A DNA stretch of 30,914 nt, taken from contig DATCMA010000059.1 in the NCBI GenBank assembly GCA_036563645.1, positions 1 through 30,914 on the forward strand, in the 5' to 3' direction. The notes beneath the pieces are model-generated. The model searched no databases. It saw nothing but the letters and a program-made list of their open reading frames with translations, and was not told the DNA's origin. Shown piece after piece: positions 1 to 8,079 of this stretch. Within the stretch, counting starts at the first letter, position 1, and every line of letters begins with the position of its first letter. A program made the position numbers and the translations under genes. The DNA comes from DATCMA01 sp036563645 (GTDB lineage Bacteria; Actinomycetota; Actinomycetes; Mycobacteriales; Micromonosporaceae).

Positions 1-660
1 GTGGCTGCAGAGCCGCTCCACCACCGCCATCACGTGGCTGGAGAAGATCACAGTCCCGCCGCCGGCAACGTACCGCTGCAGGATCTCCCGGATCAGCGCG
101 GCCGAGACCGGGTCCACCGCCTCGAACGGCTCGTCCAGCACAAGCAGCCGCGGCCCGTGCAGCAGCGCACAGGCCAGCCCGATCTTCTTCTTCATGCCGG
201 CCGAGTAGTCCACGACGAGGGTGTTGCCGGCGTCGGCGAGGTCGAGCACGTCAAGGAGCTCCCGGGCGCGCTGGTCGACCACGTCCGGGTCCATGCCGCG
301 CAGGAGACCGTGGTACGCCAACAGCTCCGGGCCGGTGAGCCGGTCGAAGAGCCGGACGCCGTCGGGGAGGACGCCCAGCAGCTGTTTGGCGGTGATGGGG
401 TCACGCCAGACGTCGTGCCCGAGCACCCAGGCGCTCCCCGCGTCGGGGCGCAGCAGCCCGACGGCCATCGACAGGGTCGTCGTCTTGCCGGCGCCGTTGG
501 GCCCGAGCAGTCCGTAGAACGAGCCCACCGGGACGTCGAGGTTGACGCCATTGACGGCCAGCTTGGTATCGAAGCGCTTGACCAGGCCACGCAGGGCCAA
601 GGCGGGGTGGCTTGTCTGAGTCACGAGGGTGACGGTATCGCGTCCGCGCACGTCCGCCAC
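1..660 (-). CDS. ABC transporter ATP-binding protein (partial, 3' end outside window)
   Basis: ATPase subunit of an ABC transporter; the cytoplasmic domain would power a membrane partner that is not in the window. The minus-strand reading has Walker A GPNGAGKTTT, a signature-like YSAGMKKK (a departure from LSGGQ), Walker B LLVLDEP followed by FEAVDP, and a switch His in FSSH near the left edge. The frame is open through base 1, so the C-terminus is missing. No good ribosome site decides the start: in-frame GTGs lie at 660, 651 and 624, and homology to the family (ALALRGLVKRF) begins just after 624. It follows the symporter stop by 23 bases in the same direction and is probably co-transcribed. 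The substrate is unknown; the signature variant and lack of an extended C-terminus in view resemble DrrA/CcmA-type exporters. Confidence 0.88.
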   Translation of the reverse strand, partial: MADVRGRDTVTLVTQTSHPALALRGLVKRFDTKLAVNGVNLDVPVGSFYGLLGPNGAGKTTTLSMAVGLLRPDAGSAWVLGHDVWRDPITAKQLLGVLPDGVRLFDRLTGPELLAYHGLLRGMDPDVVDQRARELLDVLDLADAGNTLVVDYSAGMKKKIGLACALLHGPRLLVLDEPFEAVDPVSAALIREILQRYVAGGGTVIFSSHVMAVVERLCSH

Positions 661-683
661 GTGGCCGAGGCGCGCGAGCGCGG

Positions 684-2336
684 TCAGAAGCGCAGACTGT
701 CGGGGGCGTGGAGGCGCAGCATGATGGCGCCGACCGTCGTCGGGACCCGTTCGCGGGTGGCGAGTGACGTAAGGATCATCACGGCGAAGGCGAGCGGCAC
801 GGTCCAGGCGGCGGGGTGCGCGACGAGGACCGCCGGCCACCCGTGCAGGGGTGGGCCGAACACGGTGACCAGCACCGCGGTGGCCGCCGCCCCGCCGCCG
901 GCGAGAATCCCCGCCGCGGCCCCCACGTCCGTCAACCCGCGCCACCAGACGCCGAGCACGAGCAGGGGGCAGAAGCTGGAGGCGGCGACGGCGAAGGCCA
1001 GCCCGACCACCTGCGAGACGTCCAAGCCGGAGATGTACAGGGCGAGCAGCATCGGCGCCGCGCCGGCGATCAGCGTGGCCCGCCGGAAGTCCCGGACCGA
1101 TCCCCGGCCGAGGACATCGGTCGAGATCACGCCGGCGACGCTGGTGAGCAGCCCGGAGGCGGTGGAGAGGAACGCGGCGAAGGCTCCCGCCGCGAGCAGC
1201 GCGGCCAGCAATCGGCCGGTGAGTCCGTCGCCGAGCGCGGCCCCGGGCAACAGCACCACCACGGCGTCCGACGCGCCGGTCATCAGCAGCTCGGGGGTGT
1301 AGACCCGGCCCAGGACGCCGTAGAGCGTCGGCAGCAGGTAGAAGAGGCCGACGAGGGCGAGCACCCCGAGGGTGGTGCGGCGGGCCGCGGCGCCGTCGGG
1401 ATTGGTGTAGAAGCGCACGAGGACGTGCGGCAGTCCCATCGTGCCGAGGAACGTCGCCAGGATCAGCGAGTACGAGGCGAAGAGCCCGTGTTCGTCGTCG
1501 CCGAAGCTGCCGGGCAGCAGCCAGTCCATCCCGCGAGCCGAGGCCACGGTCGAGACTTCGGGCACCGGGTCACCCGCGGCGAAGGTGAGCTCGTCGCCGG
1601 GGCGGACGTCCAGGGTGGTGCCGTCCCCTAGGGTGAGCGTCGCGGGGTGGTCGATGACCACCGTGGTGGTCTCGCGAAAGACCGGCCCGTCTGGGGGAGT
1701 GATCGGCGGTCGGCCGTCCACCTGCCACTGGAGCACGAGGAAGACCGCGGGGACGGCGAGCGCCGTCAGCTTGAGCCAGTACTGGAAGGCCTGCACGAAG
1801 GTGATCGCCCGCATCCCGCCGAGCGCGACGTTCGCGGTCACCACGGTACCGACCAGCACCGCGCCGACCTCGTACGGCGCCCCGAGGAGCGTGCTGAGCG
1901 TCAGCCCGGCGCCCTGCATCTGCGGCACGAGGTAGAGCCAGCCGATGAAGATGACGAAGAGGGTGGCGAGCTTGCGCAGCCTCCGGGAATGGAGTCGCAC
2001 CTCGCAGAAGTCCGGCAGGGTGAACGCGCCGGAGCGGCGCAGCGGCGCGGCGACGAAGAGGAGCAGCGCGAGGTATCCGGCGGCGAAGCCCACCGGATAC
2101 CAGAGCATGTCGACGCCGTTTTTCAGGATGAGTCCGGCGACGCCGAGGAACGATGCGGCGGAGAGGTACTCCCCGCCGATCGCGGCGGCGTTCCAGGTGG
2201 GGCTGACGACCCGGGAGGCGACCAGGAGGTCGGAGGTGGTTCGGGCCAGGCGCAGGCCGTAGAAGCCGATGGCGACTGTGACCAATGTGACGGCGATGAT
2301 CGCCGGCAGAACGTACGGATTCGATAGGGTATTCAT
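684..2336 (-). CDS. Sodium:solute symporter, acetate/monocarboxylate (ActP/MctC-like) type
   Basis: Predicted 550-residue polytopic membrane protein of the SSS family, which couples sodium (or proton) entry to uptake of small carboxylates such as acetate, propionate or pyruvate. The first helix starts right after MNTLSNPYVLP, and helix 2 carries GGEYLSAASFLG, the equivalent of the AGDYMSAASFLG signature of ActP. About 13 hydrophobic segments follow, with a long extracytoplasmic loop at about residues 210-280 (rich in T, D and P). Start ATG 2336 is chosen because it overlaps the upstream small membrane protein's stop as ATGA (2333-2336), typical of ActP/partner pairs; a longer in-frame extension to 2453 is antisense-type noise inside that neighbour. 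Substrate is inferred from family, not proved. Confidence 0.9.
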   Translation of the reverse strand: MNTLSNPYVLPAIIAVTLVTVAIGFYGLRLARTTSDLLVASRVVSPTWNAAAIGGEYLSAASFLGVAGLILKNGVDMLWYPVGFAAGYLALLLFVAAPLRRSGAFTLPDFCEVRLHSRRLRKLATLFVIFIGWLYLVPQMQGAGLTLSTLLGAPYEVGAVLVGTVVTANVALGGMRAITFVQAFQYWLKLTALAVPAVFLVLQWQVDGRPPITPPDGPVFRETTTVVIDHPATLTLGDGTTLDVRPGDELTFAAGDPVPEVSTVASARGMDWLLPGSFGDDEHGLFASYSLILATFLGTMGLPHVLVRFYTNPDGAAARRTTLGVLALVGLFYLLPTLYGVLGRVYTPELLMTGASDAVVVLLPGAALGDGLTGRLLAALLAAGAFAAFLSTASGLLTSVAGVISTDVLGRGSVRDFRRATLIAGAAPMLLALYISGLDVSQVVGLAFAVAASSFCPLLVLGVWWRGLTDVGAAAGILAGGGAAATAVLVTVFGPPLHGWPAVLVAHPAAWTVPLAFAVMILTSLATRERVPTTVGAIMLRLHAPDSLRF

Positions 2337-2746
2337 CGATCTGGCTGCCGAACCAGCGCCGAGAAGTCCTGTTCGTTGCGCTCCGCGAAGCGGACGAAGA
2401 TCCAGCCCACGCCGACGAGGAAGGGGTACGCGGCGACGCCGAGCAGCAGCCACGGAAGGTTGACGCCGAACACCTTCGCGGTGCCGACCGGAGGTGCGAT
2501 CGCGAAGAGGAGGGGAAGCCCACCGAGCCCGATAGCGACGACGACGGACAGTCGTATGGCGAGAGCGAGCTGAGCGCGGACGAGGCCGCGGACGAGGGCG
2601 TCGCCGACCCGTGTCTGCTCCGCGAGTTCTCGGCGGGTGCGATCCCCGTTACCGCGCTGACGCGCCACCTCGGCGAGCACGATGCGGGTGCGCTGGGGAC
2701 GGTTGGCCTCGCCCGCGGACCCGGTTGGCGCGCCGGATGTGGTCAT
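2333..2746 (-). CDS. Small two-TM membrane protein, DUF485-like partner of the symporter
   Basis: About 137 residues. The N-terminal half is charged and soluble (Arg/Glu-rich, about residues 10-55), then two hydrophobic helices (around LAIRLSVVVAIGLGGLPLLF and WLLLGVAAYPFLVGVGWIF), ending in FVRFAERNEQDF. The ending resembles the YVRxAExEFD end of DUF485/YjcH-type proteins that accompany ActP-like symporters; overall similarity to canonical DUF485 is loose, so the call rests on context and architecture. Overlaps the symporter start by 4 bases, implying translational coupling. An alternative ATG lies at 2767. Neither has a clear Shine-Dalgarno; 2746 is preferred because a TTGACA at 2776-2781 would place a transcript start at about this codon (leaderless), which is an inference. 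Confidence 0.72.
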   Translation of the reverse strand: MTTSGAPTGSAGEANRPQRTRIVLAEVARQRGNGDRTRRELAEQTRVGDALVRGLVRAQLALAIRLSVVVAIGLGGLPLLFAIAPPVGTAKVFGVNLPWLLLGVAAYPFLVGVGWIFVRFAERNEQDFSALVRQPDR

Positions 2747-2775
2747 GGGTGGCAGTTTCGCTGCCATGTGTCGAA

Positions 2776-2802
2776 TGTCAAGAGATCACGTCACCCGTGA
2801 TC
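2776..2802 (-). promoter_or_regulatory. Perfect palindrome plus TTGACA upstream of the symporter genes
   Basis: The gap between the response-regulator stop (2808) and the small membrane gene contains GATCACG-tcacc-CGTGATC (2784-2802, 7-bp perfect arms) and, just downstream in the direction of transcription, TTGACA (2781-2776). The -10 region is poor (AAACTG at 2758-2753). The arrangement of a palindrome abutting a -35 box suggests an activator or repressor site for the symporter operon; a weak attenuator for the kinase/regulator mRNA is the alternative. No T-run follows the stem. Confidence 0.4.
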
Positions 2803-2807
2803 GTCCG

Positions 2808-3566
2808 TTAGCGGCCCCAGTTCTGTTTGGCGGCCCGCACCAGCCTGTCCTTGAGCTCGCGGGTGTGCCGCCGCGACACCGGCAGCTCGGTGCCGTCGAT
2901 GACCACGACGTACCCCGAGTTGACCAAGCGCAACTCGGCGATGAGCTGTAATCGCACCAAATACGATCGATGAATGCGGACGAAACCGGCGTCGGCCCAG
3001 CGTTCGGCGAGCGTCGCGAGCGGCACCCGGACGAGGTGGGACCCCTCGGCGGTGTGGAGCCGGGCGTAGTCCCCCTGGGCCTCGACCCAGCGGACCGCCG
3101 AGCGGGGCAGCATCCGGGTCGTCCCCGCCAGTTCGATCGGGATGGCGGGGTCGTCCTCCATGCGGGACATCACCGCGGGATGGGTGGGGACCATCCGCGA
3201 CTTGATCACCCGGCGGAGCGACTCGGCGAGGCGTTCGGCTTGCACGGGCTTGCGGACGTAGTCGGTCGCCCCGAGGTCGAAGGCCTCCACGGCGGCGTCG
3301 TCGTACGCTGTGACGAAGACGATCGCGGGTGGTCGGGCGAACCGGTTCAGCACCCGAGCCAGCTCCATGCCGTCCAGCCCGGGCATGCGGATGTCGAGGA
3401 ACACCGCGTCGATGTCGTTGTCGCGCAGGACGCGCAGCGCGTCGGTGGAGTCCTGCGCGGTGTACACCCGGGCTACTCGCGGATCAGTCCTCAGCAGGTA
3501 GGCCAGCTCGTCGAGCGCCGGTGGCTCGTCGTCGACGGCGAGTACGCGAAGGAATGCATCAACCAA
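2808..3566 (-). CDS. LytTR-family response regulator
   Basis: 252 residues. Receiver domain at about 5-125: acidic pair D12/D13, phosphoacceptor D58 in VFLDIRMPG, Thr in VTAYDD and Lys in VRKPV. Linker at about 126-150, then a LytTR DNA-binding domain at about 153-250 (VRWVEAQGDYARLHT, FVRIHRSYLV, LPVSRRHTREL). It should bind direct-repeat sites upstream of its targets when phosphorylated by the kinase encoded just upstream. The start is a TTG at 3566, preceded by GGGAGACAGG; no ATG/GTG lies in frame upstream before the kinase stop, and the receiver fold needs this N-terminus. It sits 42 bases after the kinase and upstream of the symporter genes, so the symporter is the most likely target. 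Confidence 0.93.
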   Translation of the reverse strand: MVDAFLRVLAVDDEPPALDELAYLLRTDPRVARVYTAQDSTDALRVLRDNDIDAVFLDIRMPGLDGMELARVLNRFARPPAIVFVTAYDDAAVEAFDLGATDYVRKPVQAERLAESLRRVIKSRMVPTHPAVMSRMEDDPAIPIELAGTTRMLPRSAVRWVEAQGDYARLHTAEGSHLVRVPLATLAERWADAGFVRIHRSYLVRLQLIAELRLVNSGYVVVIDGTELPVSRRHTRELKDRLVRAAKQNWGR

Positions 3567-3608
3567 CCTGTCTCCCGTTCCCCGCTGGTGATGCCGGTGC
3601 CCGCGTCA

Positions 3609-4823
3609 TCATCGTCCGGTCCTGACGCCGGGGTGGAATTTCGGCACCCGCATGCTGACTTTGGTGCCCGCGCCCAGGCCGGTCTCCACGACAAGGCCGT
3701 ATTGGTCACCGAAGACGGCGCGCAGCCGTTCATCCACATTGGATAGACCGACGTGTTGGCCCGACTCGTCGGAGTCCGATCCGGGGTTGGCGATACCCGC
3801 GATGAGCACCGCCGGATCCATACCGACCCCGTCGTCTTCGACGGTGATGTGGCACTCGGCACCCGCGTCCAACGCTTCAATGCTGACCGTACCGACACCG
3901 GGCTTGCGCGACAGCCCATGCCGGATCGCGTTCTCGACGAGCGGTTGCAGACACAAGAAGGGCAAGCTGACCGGCAGGACCTCCGGTGCGATCTGTAACC
4001 GTACCTGGAGTCGGTCGCCGAAGCGCGCCCGCTCGATGGTCAGGTACCGGTCGATGGAGCGCAGTTCCTCGGCGAGGGTCGTGAACTCCCCGTGGGTGCG
4101 CAGCGAGTACCGCGTGAACTCCGCGAACTCGAGGATCAGCTCGCGGGCCCGTTCGGGATCGGTACGGACGAACGAGGCGATCGCGGTCAGGGCGTTGTAG
4201 ATGAAGTGCGGGCTGATCTGGGCGCGGAGCGCCCGCACCTCCGCCCGGGCCAGCCGCTCCCGGGAGCTGGCCAGCTCCGCGAGGGCGAGCTGGGTGCCCG
4301 CCCAACGGGCCGTCTCCAGGGTCGCCTGCACGAGACCCGGCGCGGGGGGCTCGTCGGCGACCGCGACCAGCGCGGCCAGGGCTTTGCCGTCAGGGGCGAC
4401 GAGCGGCGCGACCACCGCGCCGCGGACGGGGCAGTAGTCCCGGTCGCAGCGCAGCTCGTTGGGGCGGAGCACGGTCGAGCGACGCCCGGCGATCGCCCGC
4501 TGCGCGGCGGCGACGAACTGCTCGTCGTGGTGGTCACCGACGCCGTCGACGGCGAGCACGGTCGTGCTGTCGACGAGCGCGAGACCAGGGGCGCCGACCA
4601 GGCTGCGCAGGTGTCGGACGGCTTTCGCCGCGCTGGTGGGGGTGAGGCCGGCGCGGAGGTGCTCCGCGGCGAGCTCGGCGATGTGCAGGACTTGGTACGT
4701 CGCCCGCTGGGCGGGGGTGGCGATACTCCGCCGGGACCGCAACCGGATGACCGCGGCGACGGCGACGGCCAGCGCCCCGACCAGCGCCATGACCGCCACG
4801 AGCGCGGAGAGATTCGCCTCCAC
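3609..4823 (-). CDS. LytS/YpdA-type sensor histidine kinase
   Basis: About 404 residues. One N-terminal membrane helix (about 5-27), a GAF-like sensor region (about 45-180) containing the cysteine-bearing stretch CDRDYCPVRG, a His_kinase (PF06580-type) domain with the phosphoacceptor His206 in ISPHFIYNAL, and a HATPase_c domain with N-box PLVENAIRHG and G1-box EDDGVGMD. It autophosphorylates and passes phosphate to the LytTR regulator that follows 42 bases downstream. GTG at 4823 is preferred because it begins directly before the membrane helix; an upstream TTG at 4859 would add 12 residues and swallow the palindrome at 4834-4845. Signal unknown; neighbouring carboxylate symporter suggests a nutrient signal by analogy with the E. 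coli BtsS and YpdA systems. Confidence 0.92.
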   Translation of the reverse strand: MEANLSALVAVMALVGALAVAVAAVIRLRSRRSIATPAQRATYQVLHIAELAAEHLRAGLTPTSAAKAVRHLRSLVGAPGLALVDSTTVLAVDGVGDHHDEQFVAAAQRAIAGRRSTVLRPNELRCDRDYCPVRGAVVAPLVAPDGKALAALVAVADEPPAPGLVQATLETARWAGTQLALAELASSRERLARAEVRALRAQISPHFIYNALTAIASFVRTDPERARELILEFAEFTRYSLRTHGEFTTLAEELRSIDRYLTIERARFGDRLQVRLQIAPEVLPVSLPFLCLQPLVENAIRHGLSRKPGVGTVSIEALDAGAECHITVEDDGVGMDPAVLIAGIANPGSDSDESGQHVGLSNVDERLRAVFGDQYGLVVETGLGAGTKVSMRVPKFHPGVRTGR

Positions 4824-4833
4824 GAGCAGATCT

Positions 4834-4845
4834 TGACAATTGTCA
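4834..4845. promoter_or_regulatory. 12-bp palindrome TGACAATTGTCA before the histidine kinase
   Basis: Perfect inverted repeat in otherwise GC-rich sequence, 11 bases before the favoured GTG start of the kinase and about 50 bases after the neighbouring transferase stop (4894). It is a candidate operator; if translation begins at the TTG at 4859 it would instead be coding. No -10 box is convincing. Confidence 0.3.
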
Positions 4846-4893
4846 CGCTCGATAGCCAAGAGCCTGCCGGGAGGCGATCGCGCGTGGCCGGCG

Positions 4894-6498
4894 TCAGTAG
4901 GCGCCCTTGCGGGTCAACACGACGCCGATGGTCCGCCACAAAATGCTCAAGTCGTACGTGAGGGACCAGTTGTCGACGTAGTAGAGGTCGAGCCGCACCG
5001 CCTCGTCCCACGACAAGTCCGAGCGCCCGGAGACCTGCCAGAGCCCGGTCATGCCGGGACGCACCAGCAACCGCCGGCGAACGTCCCCGAGGAAGTCGCC
5101 GTCGTCGGCGGGGAGGGGCCGTGGGCCCACCAGCGACATCTCCCCCTTGAGCACATTGATCAACTGGGGGAGCTCGTCGAGGGAGGTGACGCGCAGGAAG
5201 CGCCCGAACGGGAAGACTCGGGGATCGTTGCGGATCTTGAACAGCAGGCCGTCGGTTTCGTTCTGGTCGATGAGCGAGGCGAGCCGCTCCTCGGCGTCGA
5301 CGTACATGGTCCGGAACTTCCAGACCCGGAACGTCCGCCCCTTGTGGCCGACGCGCCGCTGCCGGAAGAACACCGGACCGGGGTCGGAGATCCGGATCCC
5401 GATTCCGATGATCACGAAGAGCGGGGCGAGGAGAATCAGCCCGACCAGCGCGACCACGCGGTCCATGACGTTCTTGACCACGAGCGCGGGCCCCGACAGC
5501 GTCGGCTCCTCGACGTGCAGCAGCGGCAGGCCCTCGATCGGGCGGATGTGCACACGCGGACCCGCGATGTCGGTGAGCTGCGGCGCGACCACGAGATCGA
5601 CGCCGGTTCCCTCCAGTTGCCAGGCCAGGCGCCGCAGTTCGCCCGGCTCGGTGCTGGCCGACCCGCACACCGCGATGGTGTCCACCCCCAGCTCGCGGAC
5701 CAGTTCCAGCACGTCGCGGCCGGCGTACACCGGAATCGGCGTCTCGAGCCCTCGGGCGGCGGAGTAGCCGTCGGTCAGGTGAATGGCGACCGGAATGAGC
5801 CCGGCTGACGGGCTGCGGGTCACCGCCTGGTGGACCTCGAGGGCCTCGGGAAGGGTGCCGACGAGCAGCATCCGGTGCGTGGCGATCTTCTTCTTGCGGC
5901 GGAGCACGTGCAGGACGTACCGCGCGATAAACCGCTCGATCAGGATGAAGAGCATCGCCCCGACCAGGGCGGTCGCCACGGAGAGCCGGGAGAGATCGGT
6001 CTTGGTGGAGAACGCCAGGAAGGAGACGGTCGCGGCGACCCCCACCGCCGCTCGGATCACGCGTTTGAACTCATCGGTGCCGAGGCCGAGGTACCGGCGG
6101 TCGTACGCCCGGTTGCCCCACAGGATGATCAGCCAGCCGAGCGGAAGCAGGACGTAGGCGACGGTGTGGAACCAGAGGGTGCCGTCGTCGTCGACGTTGA
6201 AGCCGGCTTTGGCTTTCTCGAAGAGGGAGATGGAGAGCAAGCTCGCGAGCGCCGCGCCAAGGTAGTCGAGCAAGAGGAGGATCGCGATGTATGGCCGGTG
6301 CCAGCGAGCGATTCGACGCGACCGAGCCCAGGCCGAACGCGGTACTCCGTTGTGCGGGCGCGGTGGTAGCGCCTGGATATCGAACTTGTCGCCGTGACGC
6401 ACGGTGCTCTTCCGGCCTGTGCTGCTTTCCGGGCGCTGGAGGCTCGTTGTCACCTCACCCCTGTCCTCCCGCGTGACACGTGCCGCCCAGTTGCCCAT
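4894..6498 (-). CDS. Exopolysaccharide polyprenyl-phosphate sugar-1-phosphate transferase (WbaP/CpsE-like)
   Basis: About 534 residues. It would transfer a sugar-1-phosphate from a nucleotide sugar to undecaprenyl phosphate in the membrane, the first step of extracellular polysaccharide assembly. Four hydrophobic helices at about 65-190, then a CoA-binding-like/Rossmann region (about 210-330, RMLLVGT...), a fifth helix (KNVMDRVVALVGLILLAP) and the C-terminal PF02397 catalytic domain with DPGPVFFRQRRVG, WKFRTM, TSLDELPQLINVL and GEMSLVGPRP. ATG 6498 is preceded by GGGAG at good spacing; GTG 6630 and a GTG about 45 bases downstream are alternatives. It is the only initiating transferase seen and lies beside glycosyltransferase and phosphodiester-forming genes, suggesting an envelope glycopolymer locus. 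Confidence 0.93.
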   Translation of the reverse strand: MGNWAARVTREDRGEVTTSLQRPESSTGRKSTVRHGDKFDIQALPPRPHNGVPRSAWARSRRIARWHRPYIAILLLLDYLGAALASLLSISLFEKAKAGFNVDDDGTLWFHTVAYVLLPLGWLIILWGNRAYDRRYLGLGTDEFKRVIRAAVGVAATVSFLAFSTKTDLSRLSVATALVGAMLFILIERFIARYVLHVLRRKKKIATHRMLLVGTLPEALEVHQAVTRSPSAGLIPVAIHLTDGYSAARGLETPIPVYAGRDVLELVRELGVDTIAVCGSASTEPGELRRLAWQLEGTGVDLVVAPQLTDIAGPRVHIRPIEGLPLLHVEEPTLSGPALVVKNVMDRVVALVGLILLAPLFVIIGIGIRISDPGPVFFRQRRVGHKGRTFRVWKFRTMYVDAEERLASLIDQNETDGLLFKIRNDPRVFPFGRFLRVTSLDELPQLINVLKGEMSLVGPRPLPADDGDFLGDVRRRLLVRPGMTGLWQVSGRSDLSWDEAVRLDLYYVDNWSLTYDLSILWRTIGVVLTRKGAY

Positions 6499-6906
6499 TA
6501 GGCTCCCGTCGCCCACCGGCCAAGTCTCCCACGGCTTGCGGATGTCGCCGAAATCCGCAGGGACATCGCGCCCCGCCCAGGGCTGTGGGGCGGCCCGCGG
6601 TTCTGCGCTGAAGCACTGGGACCGAGTCACTATACCGACGGAATAAGGGCGGGAAAATCTCCGATCTACCTGGTTTCCTGCCCGTGTAGGCGGTGGTTGA
6701 CCTCCTGTGTCATATCGATTACCGAGCGAATAATCGACGACAGCAAATGATTGAGTGTGGTCGTTGACGGGGGTGCCCGAGAGGCGTACCTAGAGGAGGA
6801 CTATCGCAGGGACTATCGCCCCACGCGGGGAGGCGGGGCCGGCGTGGACTCTCCGGGGCACACCGGCGCGGGTAGCGTGGGGCGTCGTGGGTAAGAGGGC
6901 AGCCGC
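6499..6906. promoter_or_regulatory. Divergent intergenic region with candidate promoter for the GT4 gene
   Basis: About 400 bases between divergent sugar transferase and glycosyltransferase genes. On the plus strand TTGACG (6764-6769), a 17-base spacer and TACCTA (6787-6792) make a plausible SigA-like promoter. Immediately after are an AGGAGG-like stretch with no start codon in range, and a direct repeat GGACTATCGC at 6798-6807 and 6810-6819. Further upstream, GGGCGGGAAA (6647-6656) and TTTCCTGCCC (6674-6683) form a 9/10 inverted repeat with a 17-base loop. No convincing gene is present here, although an alternative longer start of the transferase would reach 6630. Confidence 0.4.
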
Positions 6907-8079
6907 GTGAAGGTCGTCGTCGCGCACAACCGCTACCGGACGACGCAACCGTCCGGCGAGAACACCATCGTCGACTTCGAGATCGCTCAACTCACCGCCG
7001 CGGGCGTGACAGTATTGCCCTTTTTGCGTAGCTCGGATGAAATCGCATCCTTGTCAAAGCGTGAAAAGGCGCTGCTCCCGCTCTCCCCGATCTACGCCCA
7101 CCGGGCCCAGCGGGAGCTGAGTCGACTCATCGAGGAGCACCGCCCCGACGTGCTCCACCTCCACAACCCCTACCCGCTGCTGTCGCCGTGGGTGGTGCGG
7201 ACCGCGCACCGGTACCGGGTGCCGGTGATCCAGACCGTGCACAACTACCGCCAGGTGTGCGCCTCCGGGCTGTACTTCCGAGACGGGCGCATCTGCCAGG
7301 AGTGCCGCGGCCGCCTCCTCGGCGTGCCGGCAGTGCGGCACCGCTGCTACCGCGGCTCCCGCGCGCAGAGCGCCTTGATGGCGACCACTCTCGCGGTGCA
7401 CCGGCCCACGTGGCGCTCCGTCGACCGGTTCATCGCGTTGACCTCGGCCATCGCCGACCACCTGCGCGACTACGGCATCCCTGACGACCGCATCGTGATC
7501 AAGCCGAACGCCGTGCCCGACCCCGGACCACCCGGTCCCGCCGGCGACGGCTTCCTGTTCCTCGGCCGCCTCTCCCCGGAGAAAGGCCTCGCCCTCCTGC
7601 TCGACGCCTGGCAGCGGCACCCCGAGGGGACGCTCGGCACCTTGCGCATCGCCGGCGACGGGGAGCAGCGTCCGCTGGCCGAAGCGGCGGCCGCGCGCCG
7701 CCGTGACGTGGTCTACCTGGGCCAGCTCGACCGGGACGGCGTCCGGGAGGCGCTGCGCGCCACCGCCGTGGTGGTGGTCGCCTCCACCTGGCACGACGTC
7801 CTGCCGACGGTGGTCATCGAAGCGCTCGCCCACGGTCGGCCGGTGCTCGGCACGGCGTTAGGGGGCATCCCGTACGTGATCGGGGTGGACGACCCCGCCG
7901 GCGCCGCGGGGTGGGCCGTGCCGCCCGAGGTCGACGCGTTCGCCGCGGCGCTTCCGGTGGCGCGTGACCACGCCGCCGCCCTCAGCGGCCCGGCGCGCGC
8001 CCGTTACGAGCGGCTCTTCCACCCCGACGTCGTCACCAAGCAGCTCATCGCCATCTACAGCGACCTCGTGGGGGCCTGA
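6907..8079 (+). CDS. GT4-family glycosyltransferase
   Basis: 390 residues, GT-B fold, cytoplasmic. The N-terminal half has the acceptor-side MKVVVAHNRY...GENTIVDFE and a cysteine-rich insert (VCASGLYFRDG, ICQECRGR, RHRCYRGSR; four Cys plus His) shared by exopolysaccharide GT4 enzymes. The C-terminal donor domain has FLGRLSPEKG, RIAGDGEQ and the EX7E-like region in STWHDVLPTVVIEALAHGRPVLGT. It probably adds a sugar from a nucleotide donor to the lipid-linked intermediate begun by the divergent sugar transferase. GTG start at 6907 with an AGAGGG about 10 bases upstream. Its 3' end overlaps the convergent CDP-alcohol transferase by 25 bases (8055-8079). Confidence 0.92.
   Translation: MKVVVAHNRYRTTQPSGENTIVDFEIAQLTAAGVTVLPFLRSSDEIASLSKREKALLPLSPIYAHRAQRELSRLIEEHRPDVLHLHNPYPLLSPWVVRTAHRYRVPVIQTVHNYRQVCASGLYFRDGRICQECRGRLLGVPAVRHRCYRGSRAQSALMATTLAVHRPTWRSVDRFIALTSAIADHLRDYGIPDDRIVIKPNAVPDPGPPGPAGDGFLFLGRLSPEKGLALLLDAWQRHPEGTLGTLRIAGDGEQRPLAEAAAARRRDVVYLGQLDRDGVREALRATAVVVVASTWHDVLPTVVIEALAHGRPVLGTALGGIPYVIGVDDPAGAAGWAVPPEVDAFAAALPVARDHAAALSGPARARYERLFHPDVVTKQLIAIYSDLVGA

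Noticed and set aside
1..1302. Long plus-strand open frame over the ABC ATPase and symporter
   Set aside because: Composition is His/Arg/Gly-rich with no family features; it is antisense to two well-supported genes and arises from GC-rich codon bias.
4187..5668. 493-codon minus-strand frame spanning kinase and sugar transferase
   Set aside because: Out of frame with both clear proteins, Arg/Pro/Ser-rich nonsense composition.
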